Shown: positions 10,491 to 21,688 of the stretch, in pieces
How positions within the stretch are numbered: the first letter of the stretch is position 1
Layout: each line of letters starts with the position of its first letter
Assembly: GCA_022925895.1 (NCBI GenBank)
Contig: JAKSYS010000052.1
Location: 62,001-126,000 of the forward strand
Origin: Fragilaria crotonensis
Taxonomy: Eukaryota; Bacillariophyta; Fragilariophyceae; Fragilariales; Fragilariaceae
Direction of reading: 5' to 3'
Length of the DNA stretch: 64,000 bases
Notes under the pieces: model-generated
What the model was told of the DNA's origin: nothing
What the model saw: only the letters and a program-made list of their open reading frames with translations
Databases searched by the model: none
Made by a program: the position numbers and the translations under genes

Positions 10491-11989
10491 GGTTGATGGT
10501 GCTAGTAGAGTACTACCGCTGCAAGTGGAACTTGTATGTACTACGAGTACTTGTGTGGGCAGGTAGGTCGACTTGTTTGCTCTTCACCAGGAATTGTCAG
10601 CAAAGATCTGACTGTCAACTGCCAAGTCCTCATCTAAGGAATTAGCAATGGAAGGGACATTTATCTGGTCCAAACATGAAGGCGAATGGAAAGGATTGAA
10701 GTCGGACTAGACAACTGGCACCAGGGGTATCAGTACCGTTCTCATCGTTTTTGACCAACATGAGAAATGATTCGACTCAATTTGGATATCCTGACGTACT
10801 GTATGTACATACAGTATGTCATAAGTAAAAGAAGATTCGAAGCGTATCCTATGTATACTGTGACTTGCGATCGATCTGCAAGATGCTTCTCACTTCTCAG
10901 TTGTGGGGTTGTGGAGAGATGGGGATGGCCTGGATTCTGGACAAGTGAGGGCCGTTTCTAAACAACTGCATACTGTCATTCAATACCAGGTACTGTAAAC
11001 CAGTTTACTACTACTCCTAGTACAAGGTAACTTGACATCAGAAAACCAGGACTTTGCAGGAGGCGCCGGGAGGCTAACGCCTCGCGCATACGACGGCTTC
11101 GCAACCGCGGCTCAGCGTTATGCAGTGTGAGTCTGATATAAAGTACAAGGTGATTGCATTGACGGCGTTCTTTACTAGGTGGCGTCAGCCTTTACCACCA
11201 GGATTCCTTGCACTGCTCCAATAAGAGTAAGGCATGGGATACCAAACCGCCCGCCCAATGGCCCAAAGGGGGAAAGTTAGTGAGGGGTCTCGGGGTGGGA
11301 TCATGCGCGGCTGGGTGAAGCAAAAATGGTCGCCGCACAGGATGGCAGTGGCAATGCCAGACATCACCGGTTGCACCTGAACATGCAGGTAGCGGTACAT
11401 CTCATCTGACCGCCATTGCCTAATAAGGCGGATGCACTTGCCATCAATACCCGTTTAGAGCATGGCCATGAGACCGCCAAAGCAGATGGAATGGGTCAAA
11501 AGTCCCGCGGAGGGGTGCCAAAGATTGGGTGAGCAGCGACGGTGATGCATATTTGGGTAGTAGCTAGTCAGGATGGTGGACTGAAATGTAGGAGGGCTGC
11601 AGGTTGGCAAAATATGGCCAACTGCATTAAGTGTCATGGGAAGGCCGCCCTGTGCTCATAGAGCTAGCGCATGGGAGACAATTCACAACACACAACAGAG
11701 AGTGGGGTGGCCAGAGCAAGCATCATGTGGCCCAGCATCTTGCCGCTGAGGGGGGTGGCAAAAAGTGGTGGCCTGGAGGTTGGCAGATGAACTCAGCATG
11801 AGATCCAAGCGGCAAGAACCTAGCCAGAAGTGGACATCATTGAGGTGGAACAAATTATCAGAGCCACATGGACAACTAGTGTATTTGCCAGGTTGGAGTA
11901 GGAAGGAAGCTAATGACATTGGCCGCTATTGAAAGGGGTAGAGGTTTAACCAGTTCAGGGGCCGGGCAGGACATATTCAAGTTGCCCAA
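10491..11989. other. Intergenic region, in part probable left part of a decayed transposon
   Basis: No intact gene. 10491-11040 is GTAC-rich spacer. At about 11060-11120 there is a GC-rich, self-complementary patch around GAGGCTAACGCCTC. From there to 11990 the sequence differs in texture (purine-rich, few stops in some frames) and leads into the MULE remnant, so it may be the decayed 5' part of that element, but I could not match it to transposase motifs. Confidence 0.35.
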
Positions 11990-12640
11990 ATGAGTTCAGG
12001 CAAGGGTCAGGGGACCCCAATGGTGCAGTGTATGCCTGCCCCACATTATGAAGCACATCCTCCACAGTCTGAGATTAGATAGGTTGGTGGCTTGGAGAGA
12101 GTTCTTTCCAGGTACAGTAGTATTGCTGTGCGAACAGTTGGAAAAGAGGTATGGGGTTGCCAGAAAGCAAGGAGTGGGGGTGGACCCACGCTGGTACATA
12201 AGGTGTCAGTGCAGCAGAGTATTCACTTTGTAAAGCCTGGTGTGCAATGGTGTTCAAGTGGGGCATGGCAAGATTGAATGTTTCCCTGCTGGCATGCCTG
12301 TGCAGTGCACAGAAAGTGGAAAGAAGTGGACTTGAAATATGTATTGACAAACTTGGTTGACAAGAATTACAGATTTGGGAATGTCAAAAGTACGTTCAAG
12401 AGAAATGTCTTCCCACCAGACACTTTGGATGGCATTATATATGATGGTGTTACAAAAGCGCCTCTTGTTGTGACACAGCAGTCAGGTTGGCTGCGGACCA
12501 GCAGAAGGATATGAAGAGGAAGCGAGTTCCTGGTGGCAGAGGATTCACCTGTTGTTTGTTCAAATTGTGCAGCAGGGGTATAACCGAAGAACATGCACTA
12601 TCCCAGCACAGCAAAGAACTGACTTGATCACAAATTCATA
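11990..12640 (+). mobile_element. Decayed Mutator-like (MULE) DNA transposon, transposase C-terminus with SWIM zinc finger
   Basis: Several frames on the plus strand together show the end of a MULE transposase. In order: a degraded SWIM motif (QWCSSGAWQD, then a stop, then MFPCWHACAVHRKWKEVDL); the family's C-terminal block YVLTNLVDKNYRFGNVKSTF, KRNVFPPDTLDGIIYDGVTK; then QSGWLRTSRR, RKRVPGGRG; and a final zinc-knuckle like VCSNC...YNRRTC near 12560-12595. An in-frame stop lies inside the SWIM finger, one SWIM cysteine reads as Ser, and the knuckle is frame-shifted, so the copy is dead. Terminal inverted repeats were not found. Family assignment rests on the SWIM plus knuckle order. Confidence 0.6.
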
Positions 12641-12734
12641 GTTTGTAGAAACTACCTACTACCTGCTAAGTTACGAAACAATATGTGTACTACTAGCTAG
12701 GCATTTACTCCAACATGTCATCTCCATTATTATT

Positions 12735-13117
12735 TGTTATGTCATTGTCAACTTCTCCAACTTTCTTGAAATGGCATTCAAATCAACAATGCCTCCATTT
12801 TCATCATAAGTGCGGTGGAAGTCTACCTCATTTTGAGGTACTTTGAGATGACAATCAACCAAAACAACTCTAACACCAGTGCTGTCTCTAAGCAAATGTA
12901 CTAGACGTACTTGATAGGGTTGTCATCAGTGTTTTGAAAAACCAAAGCCACCAGGTCAACCTTGCCACAGTCATCCAAAGCTTCATTATCATTGCTTGTT
13001 GATGTTGTTGGATTCTTCATCAGCATCATTGGCATCCTCATTCATATGTTCCTCAGTAACATCCTCAACATTGAGTTGATGGTAAACAATGTTATTCATT
13101 ATCATTGAGTGATCCAT
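12735..13117 (-). pseudogene. Decayed ORF facing the MULE remnant, probably the element's second gene
   Basis: From ATG 13117 the minus strand encodes an acidic peptide (MDHSMIMNNIVYHQLNVEDV, then EEHMNEDANDADEES) that stops after about 43 residues. Coding-like sequence continues in other frames, with ALDDCGKVDLVALVFQNTDD and then VVLVDCHLKVPQNEVDFHRT, to about 12735. At least two breaks are visible. It converges on the MULE transposase remnant with about 100 bp between them, so it may be an accessory gene of the same element. No family recognised. Confidence 0.4.
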
Positions 13118-13972
13118 AGTTGCTTTCTTTTGATTGTTTGCAATCGTGTGCTATTCAGCAAATAATGAAGTCAACAACACTACTGTGTACGAGGCAGAAC
13201 GTGGAACACTGTTGTCATGCGCACCTGAGCTTTGCTAGCAGTACAATGACATCTTGGATGGAGAGCCATTAATGCAACAGACCTCAACTGCAAAAATATT
13301 GACCACAGTCAAATGTGTTCATCAATGGATGGTTCTGAATAATTCAACTGAGATGTGAACACATTGGAAATGAAACGTTTGATGAAAATGTGATGGCAAT
13401 GTGGTATACCCAGGCTCATTTTGATGTCTTCTTCTACAGGATGGGATTCGTTTCATGGGACATTAAGATAGCAGGCGTGGGACTAAATTATTAAGTGTGG
13501 ACAAAAGAAAAAGAGACCAAATTGTAAGTGCAAATGTATTTGTACTTAATAGTAAAAAGTGACATTCTAATATAGTAAGTCATTGTTTTACTTTGAAAAA
13601 TCTTTTTAATAAAAGGACTAAATTGTAATTTCCCGAAGAATCTATTAAAATTGAGTACTCGAGTAGTGGAGATGTGGAGTACTCCGAGTACGAAAGAATT
13701 CTCATGGTTGAGTACCTTGTAGATGTGCATATGTCATACGTAGAAATAGAGTGCGATTGGAGAACAGTACTCCAGTACAACAGTGCGCTGGTGTTTTAAT
13801 GGGTTCGTTGTTCATTGTTCATGATTCCCGGATTGAAGTGAGTCATTTGGATCAGAAACTGTCCACCCGTCCTTTGGATGCCTGAAATCTGAAATCCAGC
13901 TGGGAAAAATGGAAGGTCACAAAACAAAGATTTTCACGCACATCAAAACCTTTTGATAGCACGCCGATCACG
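13118..13972. other. AT-rich intergenic region upstream of the Tudor-SN gene
   Basis: No ORF of merit. 13500-13620 is strongly A/T-biased with a poly-A-like texture. 13650-13770 has GAGTACTC-type palindromes. The Tudor-SN promoter should lie in the last few hundred bases; no clear TATA box. Confidence 0.45.
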
Positions 13973-16900
13973 ATGAATTCCGTTGCCCCAGTTGCCCCTC
14001 TGCGCCCCATTCTTCCAAGCCATGGTGTTGCCAAAGTCAAGAGCGTGTTGAGCGGCGATACGGTTGTTCTTCTCGGCAAAGCTGCGACTCCTGGTGGCCG
14101 TGCTCCCGAGGTGGTCTTCACGTTCGAGAAAGTGTCTGCTCCAAGGTACGTTAGTGATTCTCATATTCCAGTTATTAATTTCTGTATTTAATCGTGTCAC
14201 TCACCTCTCGTTTTTTCGAATCAATCGTGCAGGATTGCATCGAAAGGCAATGGCAACATTGACGAAGGTGGAGCATTTCCAGCTCGCGAATGGCTGAGAA
14301 ATCAAGTTATTGGTAAGAGCGTCACTTTCGAAACTCGGTAAGTTATTTGGGTGCATCTTGTCTTTCACCCCCGAAACCCGAACGTACGTGCCAACTGCTT
14401 ACTCTCAACCATAGAAAGCAAGGTGCTACTGCTGGAGATCGCGTGTACGGCTTACTTTTCATCACTGATGAAACCGGAACGCAAAAAAATCTTGCTGTCG
14501 AATGTATTCGCAACGGGTTCGCTACTCCGAAGGTTTATCCGAACACGAAATCCTCCGAAGGCGACGACGACAATGAAAACCCTGATGATCCTGCCAAGAT
14601 TTACGATCGTGACCTGCTTGAGGCCTTCGATCAAGCGACAAAGGCAAAAGTTGGAATTCATGCTGACGTTCCCCTTGTTCGATCTATTAAGAACGCTGGC
14701 GAAGAATTTCAAATTCTTGACTTAGTAGAGAAGGCCAAGAAGCTGACTGCTAAGGGTTCACTCAAGTGTGTGATTGAGTATGTCTTCGATGGATCGAGAT
14801 TTCGCTGCCACGTAACTGACCCTGAACTTCGAGATCTACAATACGCAAACTTTACACTCCTCTTAGGAGGCGTCTCTGCCCCTCGCACGGGAAACCCTCG
14901 ACTCGACCCCCCGACTGAATCCGAACCCTACGCTGAGGAAGCCCGTCAATTTGTCGAACTCCGCTTGCTGCAACGAGAATTGGAGATTACTCTGCACGGA
15001 ACCGATAAGTCAGGAACATGTGCCGTGGGTACCATTCATCATCCGAGAGGTAACATTGCTGTGGAGCTTCTTAAATGCGGGTTGGCCAAAATGTCAGAAT
15101 GGAGTGTGCGTCTGCTAAACACAGCAGATGTCCCTGCGCTGCGTATAGCCGAAAACGGTGCAAAGCGAACCAACCTAAAAGTGTGGGCAGACTATGCCGC
15201 TCCCCAGCTAGCTGGTGCATCAGAAATTATTGGAACTGTCGTTGAGGTTTTGACTGGAGACACTGTCAGCATTCTTCCATCTGGTGAAGCCTATGACAGC
15301 GAGGAGAAGCTGAAAAAGGTTTCACTAGCATCGCTTCGAGCGCCACGAATTGGCAATGAGAAGATGGGACGACCTGACGAACCATATTCGTTCGAATGCA
15401 AAGATCGTCTTCGTGTCCTGTGTAGTGGCAAGGTAGTGAAAGTACATATCGATTATGAGAGAGATATCCCGCTAGGGCCCGAGGTAAGTCGGAATCCGTT
15501 TTTGCTATTACTTACGCCTGCCCAAGTGTTCTGACTTAAGCGTGTCCCGTGTACAGAATACGGAAAGGCGTCAATTCGGAACCATCTCAGTCGGAAAGCG
15601 TGATGACATTGGAGAAACACTCATCGCGGAGGGCCTTGCCACCGCTCAAAGACATCGAGATGACGACGAGAAGTCATCTCGATACGACGAGTTGATTGCT
15701 GCCGAAGCAGCCGCGAAGGAGACCAAAAAGGGTGTTCATTCTGAAAAAGAATACAAGAGAGGTGCGATCAACGACCTCGCCGACCCTAGAAAAGCTAAGG
15801 CTTATTCTGGAGCTCTCATGCGCGCTAAGATGTTGAAGGCGGTTGTGGAGTTTGTGTTCAATGGTGCTCGCTTCCGCATGTTCATTCCTTCTGAGAATTG
15901 CCACATAACCTTCTCTCCGAACTATCTTCGTTGCCCCCAACCATCAGCCACCGGGGGAAGCCGCGTCGCAAAGCCTGCTGAACCCTTCGGTGACGAATCA
16001 AAGAGGCACGCTCGCATGACAGTTCTGCAACGAACGGTCGAAATCGTGTGTTCTGGAGTTACACCAGGTGGTGTCATAACAGGAACTATGTGGGTTGGAC
16101 AAGGTGGACAACGTAGAGACTACGGAGTCGAGCTCGTTGCAGCTGGCCTTTCTACTGTCGACCAACGCAAGATTGACTATGGTGAAGCACCGAAGAACCT
16201 CGTGGATGCTCAGCTGGCTGCTCAGAGCAACAAGGTCGGTATCTGGTCGGTTGTGGAACCTGAAACAAACGCACCTGTGGAGAAGTCGGTTGCAAAAACC
16301 AAGGAGCAAACTCTTACGGTGCGACTCAGCGAGATAGTCTTGGGCAATCAATTTTTCTTCCGTGTTGTTGGTGATGCATCAGCTGCGGCAATAGATGAAA
16401 GTATGAGGATCTACACTAAAAACAATGGGATCAAGGCAACGCAATGCGATGCGCGACCTGGAAAAGCTGTTGCTGCGTTGTTTGACGATGGCAGCGGAAA
16501 GGCTTGGTACCGAGCCAAGATTCTGGGACGCCCTGAACGTGGATGCGTGCCTGTGCTATTCATTGATCATGGAAACACCGCGTCCGTCCCAGTCGCCACT
16601 CACCTCCGTCCGTTGGATATGACTCTCGGAACTGACCGTGTACCTGCCGTTGCGAAGGAAGCACAGCTTGCCCTGACTGTCACTCGCTCCTTGAAAGAAG
16701 ACGACGGTTTGGAGGCAGCGGAGACTTTGCAATCCGTGGCGTGGGGCAAGGACATGACTCTCATAGTGCATTGCGAAATCGATGGCAAGCTCCAAGTGTC
16801 ACTCATGGACGGTGACACGAGCGTGAACGAGACACTTGTTTCGAATGGCTTGGCCCGCGTTGCCATGCCGGCTGCTGTGGAGATAATGAAGACCAGAATG

Positions 16901-17023
16901 ATTGATGGCAACTCCGTCGTGAAACTTGCCGCCGATTTGCAAGTTTCGCAAGAATTTGCTCGCAAATCCCGGACTGGCATCTGGCGCTATGGTGATATTG
17001 GAGATGATGATGATGAAGAATAA
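13973..17023 (+). CDS. SND1: Tudor-SN (staphylococcal nuclease domain-containing protein 1, SND1/p100)
   Basis: Four exons, 13973-14145, 14233-14337, 14415-15483 and 15557-17023, joined by GT-AG introns of 87, 77 and 73 bp; phases fit exactly and give 937 residues, close to the roughly 900 of the family. The product has four tandem staphylococcal-nuclease-like folds (first around VAKVKSVLSGDTVVLLG; others around LKCVIEYVFDGSRFR, GTVVEVLTGDTVSIL and LKAVVEFVFNGARFRMFIP). A Tudor domain follows (GKAVAALFDDGSGKAWYRAK ... VLFIDHGNTASVP), inserted in a split fifth SN fold that resumes near the end (GIWRYGDIGDDDDEE). SND1 is a conserved cytosolic and nuclear protein that binds methylated proteins and RNA, acting in RNA processing and stress granules. 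The start is the first ATG, followed by an N-terminus of typical length. Convergent with the next gene, 147 bp apart. Confidence 0.95.
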
Positions 17024-17170
17024 ATCAAGTTGACTAGGCTAGGATATAAAATCTGAGTAAAACGATATCAGCTCCATCGCGACACTGTTTCCAAAGCGTT
17101 TCAAGTTCAGATTGTGACGTGTTTTGAAACCTTATGTAGAGTACTTCACTCACTTTGTTAATCACAGAAT

Positions 17171-18764
17171 CTATGTAAGGACCAAGGGTCGCTTCAACGG
17201 AAAGCGAGGGGCGGACGTTCTTCGGACTCTTCGAACCCAAAGAAGACTGACCATCAATATAAAACATGAAAACGAGAAAAACACAAGCGTGAAGGCACTC
17301 CCGACTTTACTCATGGCATTGCTTCCCGATGCAGCGAATGACGAAACTGAGCTACCAGTTCCTGCCAAGGGGTTGTCCACCAAGACAGCTTGGTCCATGG
17401 CGAGAGAGAGATCTCGCCACGTGGCGGCGTACATGGTTGTTTTGGCCATGAATTTCATGCACTGAAGTACAAAGTTTCGGGTGGGAATGAGAAAGAGAGT
17501 ATTGCGCGGCACCAACACGCAATGGTTTCCAAAGTGTTATTCGGAGTTCGACTTACCTGGTTCACATTCGTGTAGCCAGCATCATCGTAGCAATCAAAAT
17601 CATCACCGCCGCCACCTCCTCCATCGTTTCCATAGTAACTGTAGTATCCGGATCCCTTGACACTGTCGTCGTCGGCATTGTGACCAACGTTTGTGAGGTC
17701 ATGGGCAATGCATGGTTGGCAAATCTTGAAAATGTCGAAAGCGCTGTCCCACGCTGCCTGCGCCTCTGCCAGAGTGGTGCTGCTGCTGCTGCTACCACCG
17801 TTATTATCTCTAGATTTTCCAGAACCACCGTTCAAAATGATGTTTCCAACAACGTTCTCAACAGTTATAGGATCGTCACGGCCTTGACTGACGTATTCCA
17901 CAGTGCAGCGTGTGTCGGTGTAGAGTCCGACAGTAATATCGCCTTTCGACGCTGGCTTCAGATCGTAGTAAAGGGGTTTGTCTCCATCATAGTAGCTTCC
18001 AGAGACCATGCATCCATTTGGCCAGGCCTTTCTCGCATCCTTCATGAAGGAATACTCATCGCTGGTCCAGATGCACATTCCTTCGTGTTTGAAGAGTTGT
18101 CCCATCCACTCATCATAGTCCTTGTGCTTGAAGAAGCCCAGCGGGGTGAAATGGGTATCCTCCAAATGGCAATCCATCTTTGCACACCTTGCTTCGCCAT
18201 TTGAATTCTGGTTGTTGTTGTTGTTGTTACCATTTCGATCTCCCGAATTCTGCTGAGAAGCAAAGTTGCAACTCGTGGTGTCCCAAGAGTTGGTCCAACG
18301 ATCCCAATATTGATACTCGCCGATTCCTCCACCCTGATAATCCAAATCAACATATGCTGCCCACAATACAAACCGCGAACATCCTTCCCCAGTTCCGTCT
18401 CCCGAGTTATCGTCTTGTCCTGACACGTTGCTGTCGCAATCGATTACGAATCCAAGGTATCGCCAGGCTTGTTGATATCCATTGTATTCGTATTGACCAT
18501 CGGCAAATGGTTGCGAGGAGTAGGGATTGTACGACGACGTGGAGGACGCAAGTCGACGCGCCACTTCGGACGAGAAGGCGGCACCTGACACGTCGGCGGG
18601 GAGAAACTGAGTGTCAGGGTCAAGGCTGACCCAGTTGTTCTCTTGATATTGGGAATGACTTTCGACAAGTCCGATTTACGAATGAAATCTCGATGTGCGC
18701 AACTCAAATGAATGGCATCTAGAAACAGCAGCAGAGCTACGGCGGCTCGTGCAATTAGAGGCAT
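17171..18764 (-). CDS. Secreted or type I membrane protein of unknown function, diatom-type
   Basis: The minus-strand gene begins with a signal peptide (MPLIARAAVALLLFLDAIHLSCA, ATG 18764). A long cysteine-containing luminal domain rich in Tyr, Trp, Asn and Gly follows, including low-complexity NNNNNNQNSN and SGSSSSST runs. It then splices through a 95-bp intron (17556-17462, donor GTAAGT, phase 0) into a last exon with one membrane span (TLVFFSFSCFILMVSLLW) and a short basic tail. The signal-peptide ORF and the main domain ORF lie in different frames that overlap near 18590-18680. No intron of normal size fits, so either one base is wrong or lost there, or the true start is elsewhere. It is head-to-head with a protein of the same build at 19735. 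Function unknown; surface or vesicle localisation is inferred. Confidence 0.65.
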
Positions 18765-19734
18765 GGTCGTGTCGAATGCTCTGATGTATTACCAGGTAAT
18801 CTAATAGAAGTCCTTTTCAATGGGAAGTTTCTCGTACGTATGGTCCAGCAACAAAGGTGTTGCAAGATGTTTCGTTGGAGACGGTTGTACGCGAAAACGC
18901 ATTGTTGTACTAGCTAGTACTACTACCACACCAGGTTTCGTATGAACTCCAAGACATACCGCCGCACTAATATCTGGTATGACATACACGGTAACGAACA
19001 AGTAGCATACGTACCATGGTCTAGTTGGAAACCTCCCAACTGTCGCATGTAAGTACTTTACTTGAGCCAACACAATTTATAGCGATCAAAATATACATTC
19101 ACATGTATATGAATAAGAAAAGAAGCCGTACAATATGTACGAAAATCAACTCAAACTCATCAGTTCCCGCCAGCATGGTTGAAACGGGGATACAAACTTG
19201 GCAAAGCTGGTCCCAAAGTTCTGATTGGAGTATTTGATTGGAGTTCCCGCCTAAATGCTCCATTATTTGAACCCTGGAAAAGGTGCGTTGAGCGCCGGCA
19301 TGCATCGCTCGCGCAGAGTTGGAAACGCCGAACCAACTCACACACTAAACGTGGCCGCCTCCGGAAATGATCGAGTACTTGTACTTCCAATACTCTAGTA
19401 GTACGGCTAAATTATGAGTTGACCAATGAGATCGGTTTCAACTTTCAACGCATTGTCCCTCCGGTGACGAGTTCGGGTATGCATACACATGTATTATTAC
19501 GAATCAAGCACTCTGAGTACAATTTTTTTGACGTTACTCTACTGTATTGAAAATTGAAACAATAGCAACTCATCGCAAACATTACTACCAGCGTCCCGCT
19601 CAAGGACCACCAGCTGCCATTCCCTATAACCAATAAGCCTATAACTGAGAAGGAACAGGAGAACTTGAGAACAGAGTATCATACTCCAGAATCCAGAGAA
19701 GACCATCAAGACAGGATCGATCACGCAACCCGCC
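18765..19734. promoter_or_regulatory. Shared upstream region of two divergent secreted-protein genes
   Basis: 970 bp separate the two ATGs. It contains many GTAC palindromes (around 18900-18930 and 19370-19400) but no ORF I would support. A bidirectional promoter role is inferred from orientation. Confidence 0.4.
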
Positions 19735-21255
19735 ATGATGCTGTCACTGACGCTACCGATAGCTCTCCTCGTATCATCTCTGTTCAGGAGATGCGGAGCT
19801 GAGAAGGACTCGAATGCGTATCCATGGGGATCGAATCCAAACGTTAAGAACAAGATGTATTGGAAGGACTCACCAAACGTCCTCGAAGATCTGACCAAGT
19901 TCTCTGCTCTCTATATCAAAGTACACGGCTGTGTCTGGTCGGAATTTGGACTCGGAACGAGCTATGACGACGATGGTGAGAACCATGATGGAGATGGAAA
20001 TTGGTACATGAGCCGCACTCAGCCCTTTCGGGCGAATGCCGCCTTTAGCTTGTACGGGACACTTAGGGATGACGTACACTTTGTTGGCGGTTGCAAGAAG
20101 GGGACCTACATCAATTCATTCTTCACCTATTTGGGTGCCGATACCATTGTCAAGTTGTTTGGATTGGGCGTTTCCGCATTTCCGGATGCTTCCTATGGAT
20201 CGAACTACTGCTATGAGTACCAGGACAATTCCGGCAGTAATAACAAAAACGGAAAGGACCGACGCGATCTCAAGAGCGGGGACAATAACAAGAATGCGGA
20301 TACAATGTCCACCACAATGGGCTGCGCCGCGGACGGGTCATTTGCAAATGCAAAATTCCTGGGGGATGATTGCGACGGCAAGTATTTCCTCAACATTACT
20401 GACTCGTTGAAAAAATACAATTCCGCCATGAAGAAAGTCGGTTGCCAACAAATTTGGAACTACCACAAGGACCACACTGGCAGTCGTGCCCTTGGTCAAA
20501 ACTACAACGACGATCAAATCACCACAACCTACGGGTCGATTGCGGAAAAGCTCCTCCTCACGTCCTTCGCGTGCGACTTGAATCTGTATCCCGAGGCATG
20601 TCCCAATCCATATGGGCTGAAGGCCAAGTACACAAAGAAAATGAATTCGGCCGCCGCCGCAAGTAGAAGAGCTTCCAGTCGCTCCTTTGCCAACGGCTTT
20701 GTTGCAGGTGCTTGGCAGAATCCACTCCTTTTCTTCTCCTGGTTCTTTTTGGTGATTGCTATGTTGCTCGGTGTCTATGCGTATGGAGTGAAGAACCGAC
20801 GATATGTTCAGAAAGAAGGAGGGGGCGTCCGCGGGTTGACCAAGGTTGCATGGAGCGATATGAGAGGCAAGGTGGTGAAGGGCACTGCCAAAGCCCTCTC
20901 TTGCGACGGACCGGAGTCTCGAAAATCAAGAACATCCACGAGGACAAAGGGTCAGAAAAAGGCGAGCAAGAAGTCCAAGAGTGGTAGCCAAATCAGCAGC
21001 AAAAAGGAGAGAGATGTCGAGAGCAACGTTGATGGCGGGGCCACGGATTTTGTTATCATGCCGTCCGAACGAAATCAAGCGACTGGCTCCTCTTCAAAAC
21101 GTCCTGAAAAAACCCAGAAAATGGGTTTTTTGCAATCGATTCGCAGACCGAGGAGCCAGAGTGAGAATGACGATTATTCCGACGCGGGGGGTGCGGAAGA
21201 ACGATATAGTCCTGCGAAAGCGAGACAAGACAAAGACGGCTTAATGAGGGGCTGA
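19735..21255 (+). CDS. Type I membrane protein with signal peptide and basic cytosolic tail, unknown function
   Basis: A single ORF of 506 residues. It opens with a signal peptide (MMLSLTLPIALLVSSLF, then RRCGAE), followed by a luminal domain of about 310 residues with paired cysteines, Tyr/Trp-rich blocks and Asn/Lys/Asp low-complexity inserts (SGSNNKNGKDRR, KSGDNNKNAD). One membrane span (LLFFSWFFLVIAMLLGVYAYGV) comes next. The last about 140 residues are strongly basic and Ser-rich with likely phosphorylation patches (SRKSRTSTRTKGQKKASKKS). The layout matches the divergent neighbour on the minus strand, so the pair may have come from an inverted duplication, although sequence similarity is low by eye. 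Two in-frame ATGs begin the ORF. No known catalytic motif; role unknown. Confidence 0.78.
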   Translation: MMLSLTLPIALLVSSLFRRCGAEKDSNAYPWGSNPNVKNKMYWKDSPNVLEDLTKFSALYIKVHGCVWSEFGLGTSYDDDGENHDGDGNWYMSRTQPFRANAAFSLYGTLRDDVHFVGGCKKGTYINSFFTYLGADTIVKLFGLGVSAFPDASYGSNYCYEYQDNSGSNNKNGKDRRDLKSGDNNKNADTMSTTMGCAADGSFANAKFLGDDCDGKYFLNITDSLKKYNSAMKKVGCQQIWNYHKDHTGSRALGQNYNDDQITTTYGSIAEKLLLTSFACDLNLYPEACPNPYGLKAKYTKKMNSAAAASRRASSRSFANGFVAGAWQNPLLFFSWFFLVIAMLLGVYAYGVKNRRYVQKEGGGVRGLTKVAWSDMRGKVVKGTAKALSCDGPESRKSRTSTRTKGQKKASKKSKSGSQISSKKERDVESNVDGGATDFVIMPSERNQATGSSSKRPEKTQKMGFLQSIRRPRSQSENDDYSDAGGAEERYSPAKARQDKDGLMRG

Positions 21256-21688
21256 ACAGCTCTCTATGTCAAACCCAACCCCGAACGTACTTTAGCAGTA
21301 CCAGTACCTGGTACCAGTAGTAGATTTCCCTGTATTCTGTGGATTCATCATTCATTACAGTACCTAATCCTACCATGCACTGTACACTACAAACTACAAC
21401 ACGTACCGGTGCTCGTACAATAGTACTCGAGCACTCGACTACCGGAAGTAGCTACTGTTGTTATTTGTCATAGCTCCAAACGGGTTCTGCAAGTGCGAAC
21501 CTCCGATAAAAATAGACAGCATCCAAAAACTCTGTGTCTCAGCCCGTATGCATACAAACCTCGTATGTGACATACCCCAGTCCACTCAGACAATTCTCAT
21601 GCACAAAACGCACTGCGAGTTGTATCCTTGTATGTGCGTGCATCACGTACGTCCTGGTACATGCATAAACATTGGCAGCGCAACAGCA
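21256..21688. other. GTAC-rich intergenic spacer
   Basis: The stretch 21285-21440 is dominated by GTACC/GGTAC and AGTAC words. The rest carries no convincing ORF. Confidence 0.4.

Noticed and set aside
11060-11120. GC-rich self-complementary patch that might be a tRNA or other structured RNA
   Set aside because: No cloverleaf with D-, anticodon- and T-arms of correct spacing could be drawn; only a single short stem around GAGGC-TAAC-GCCTC.
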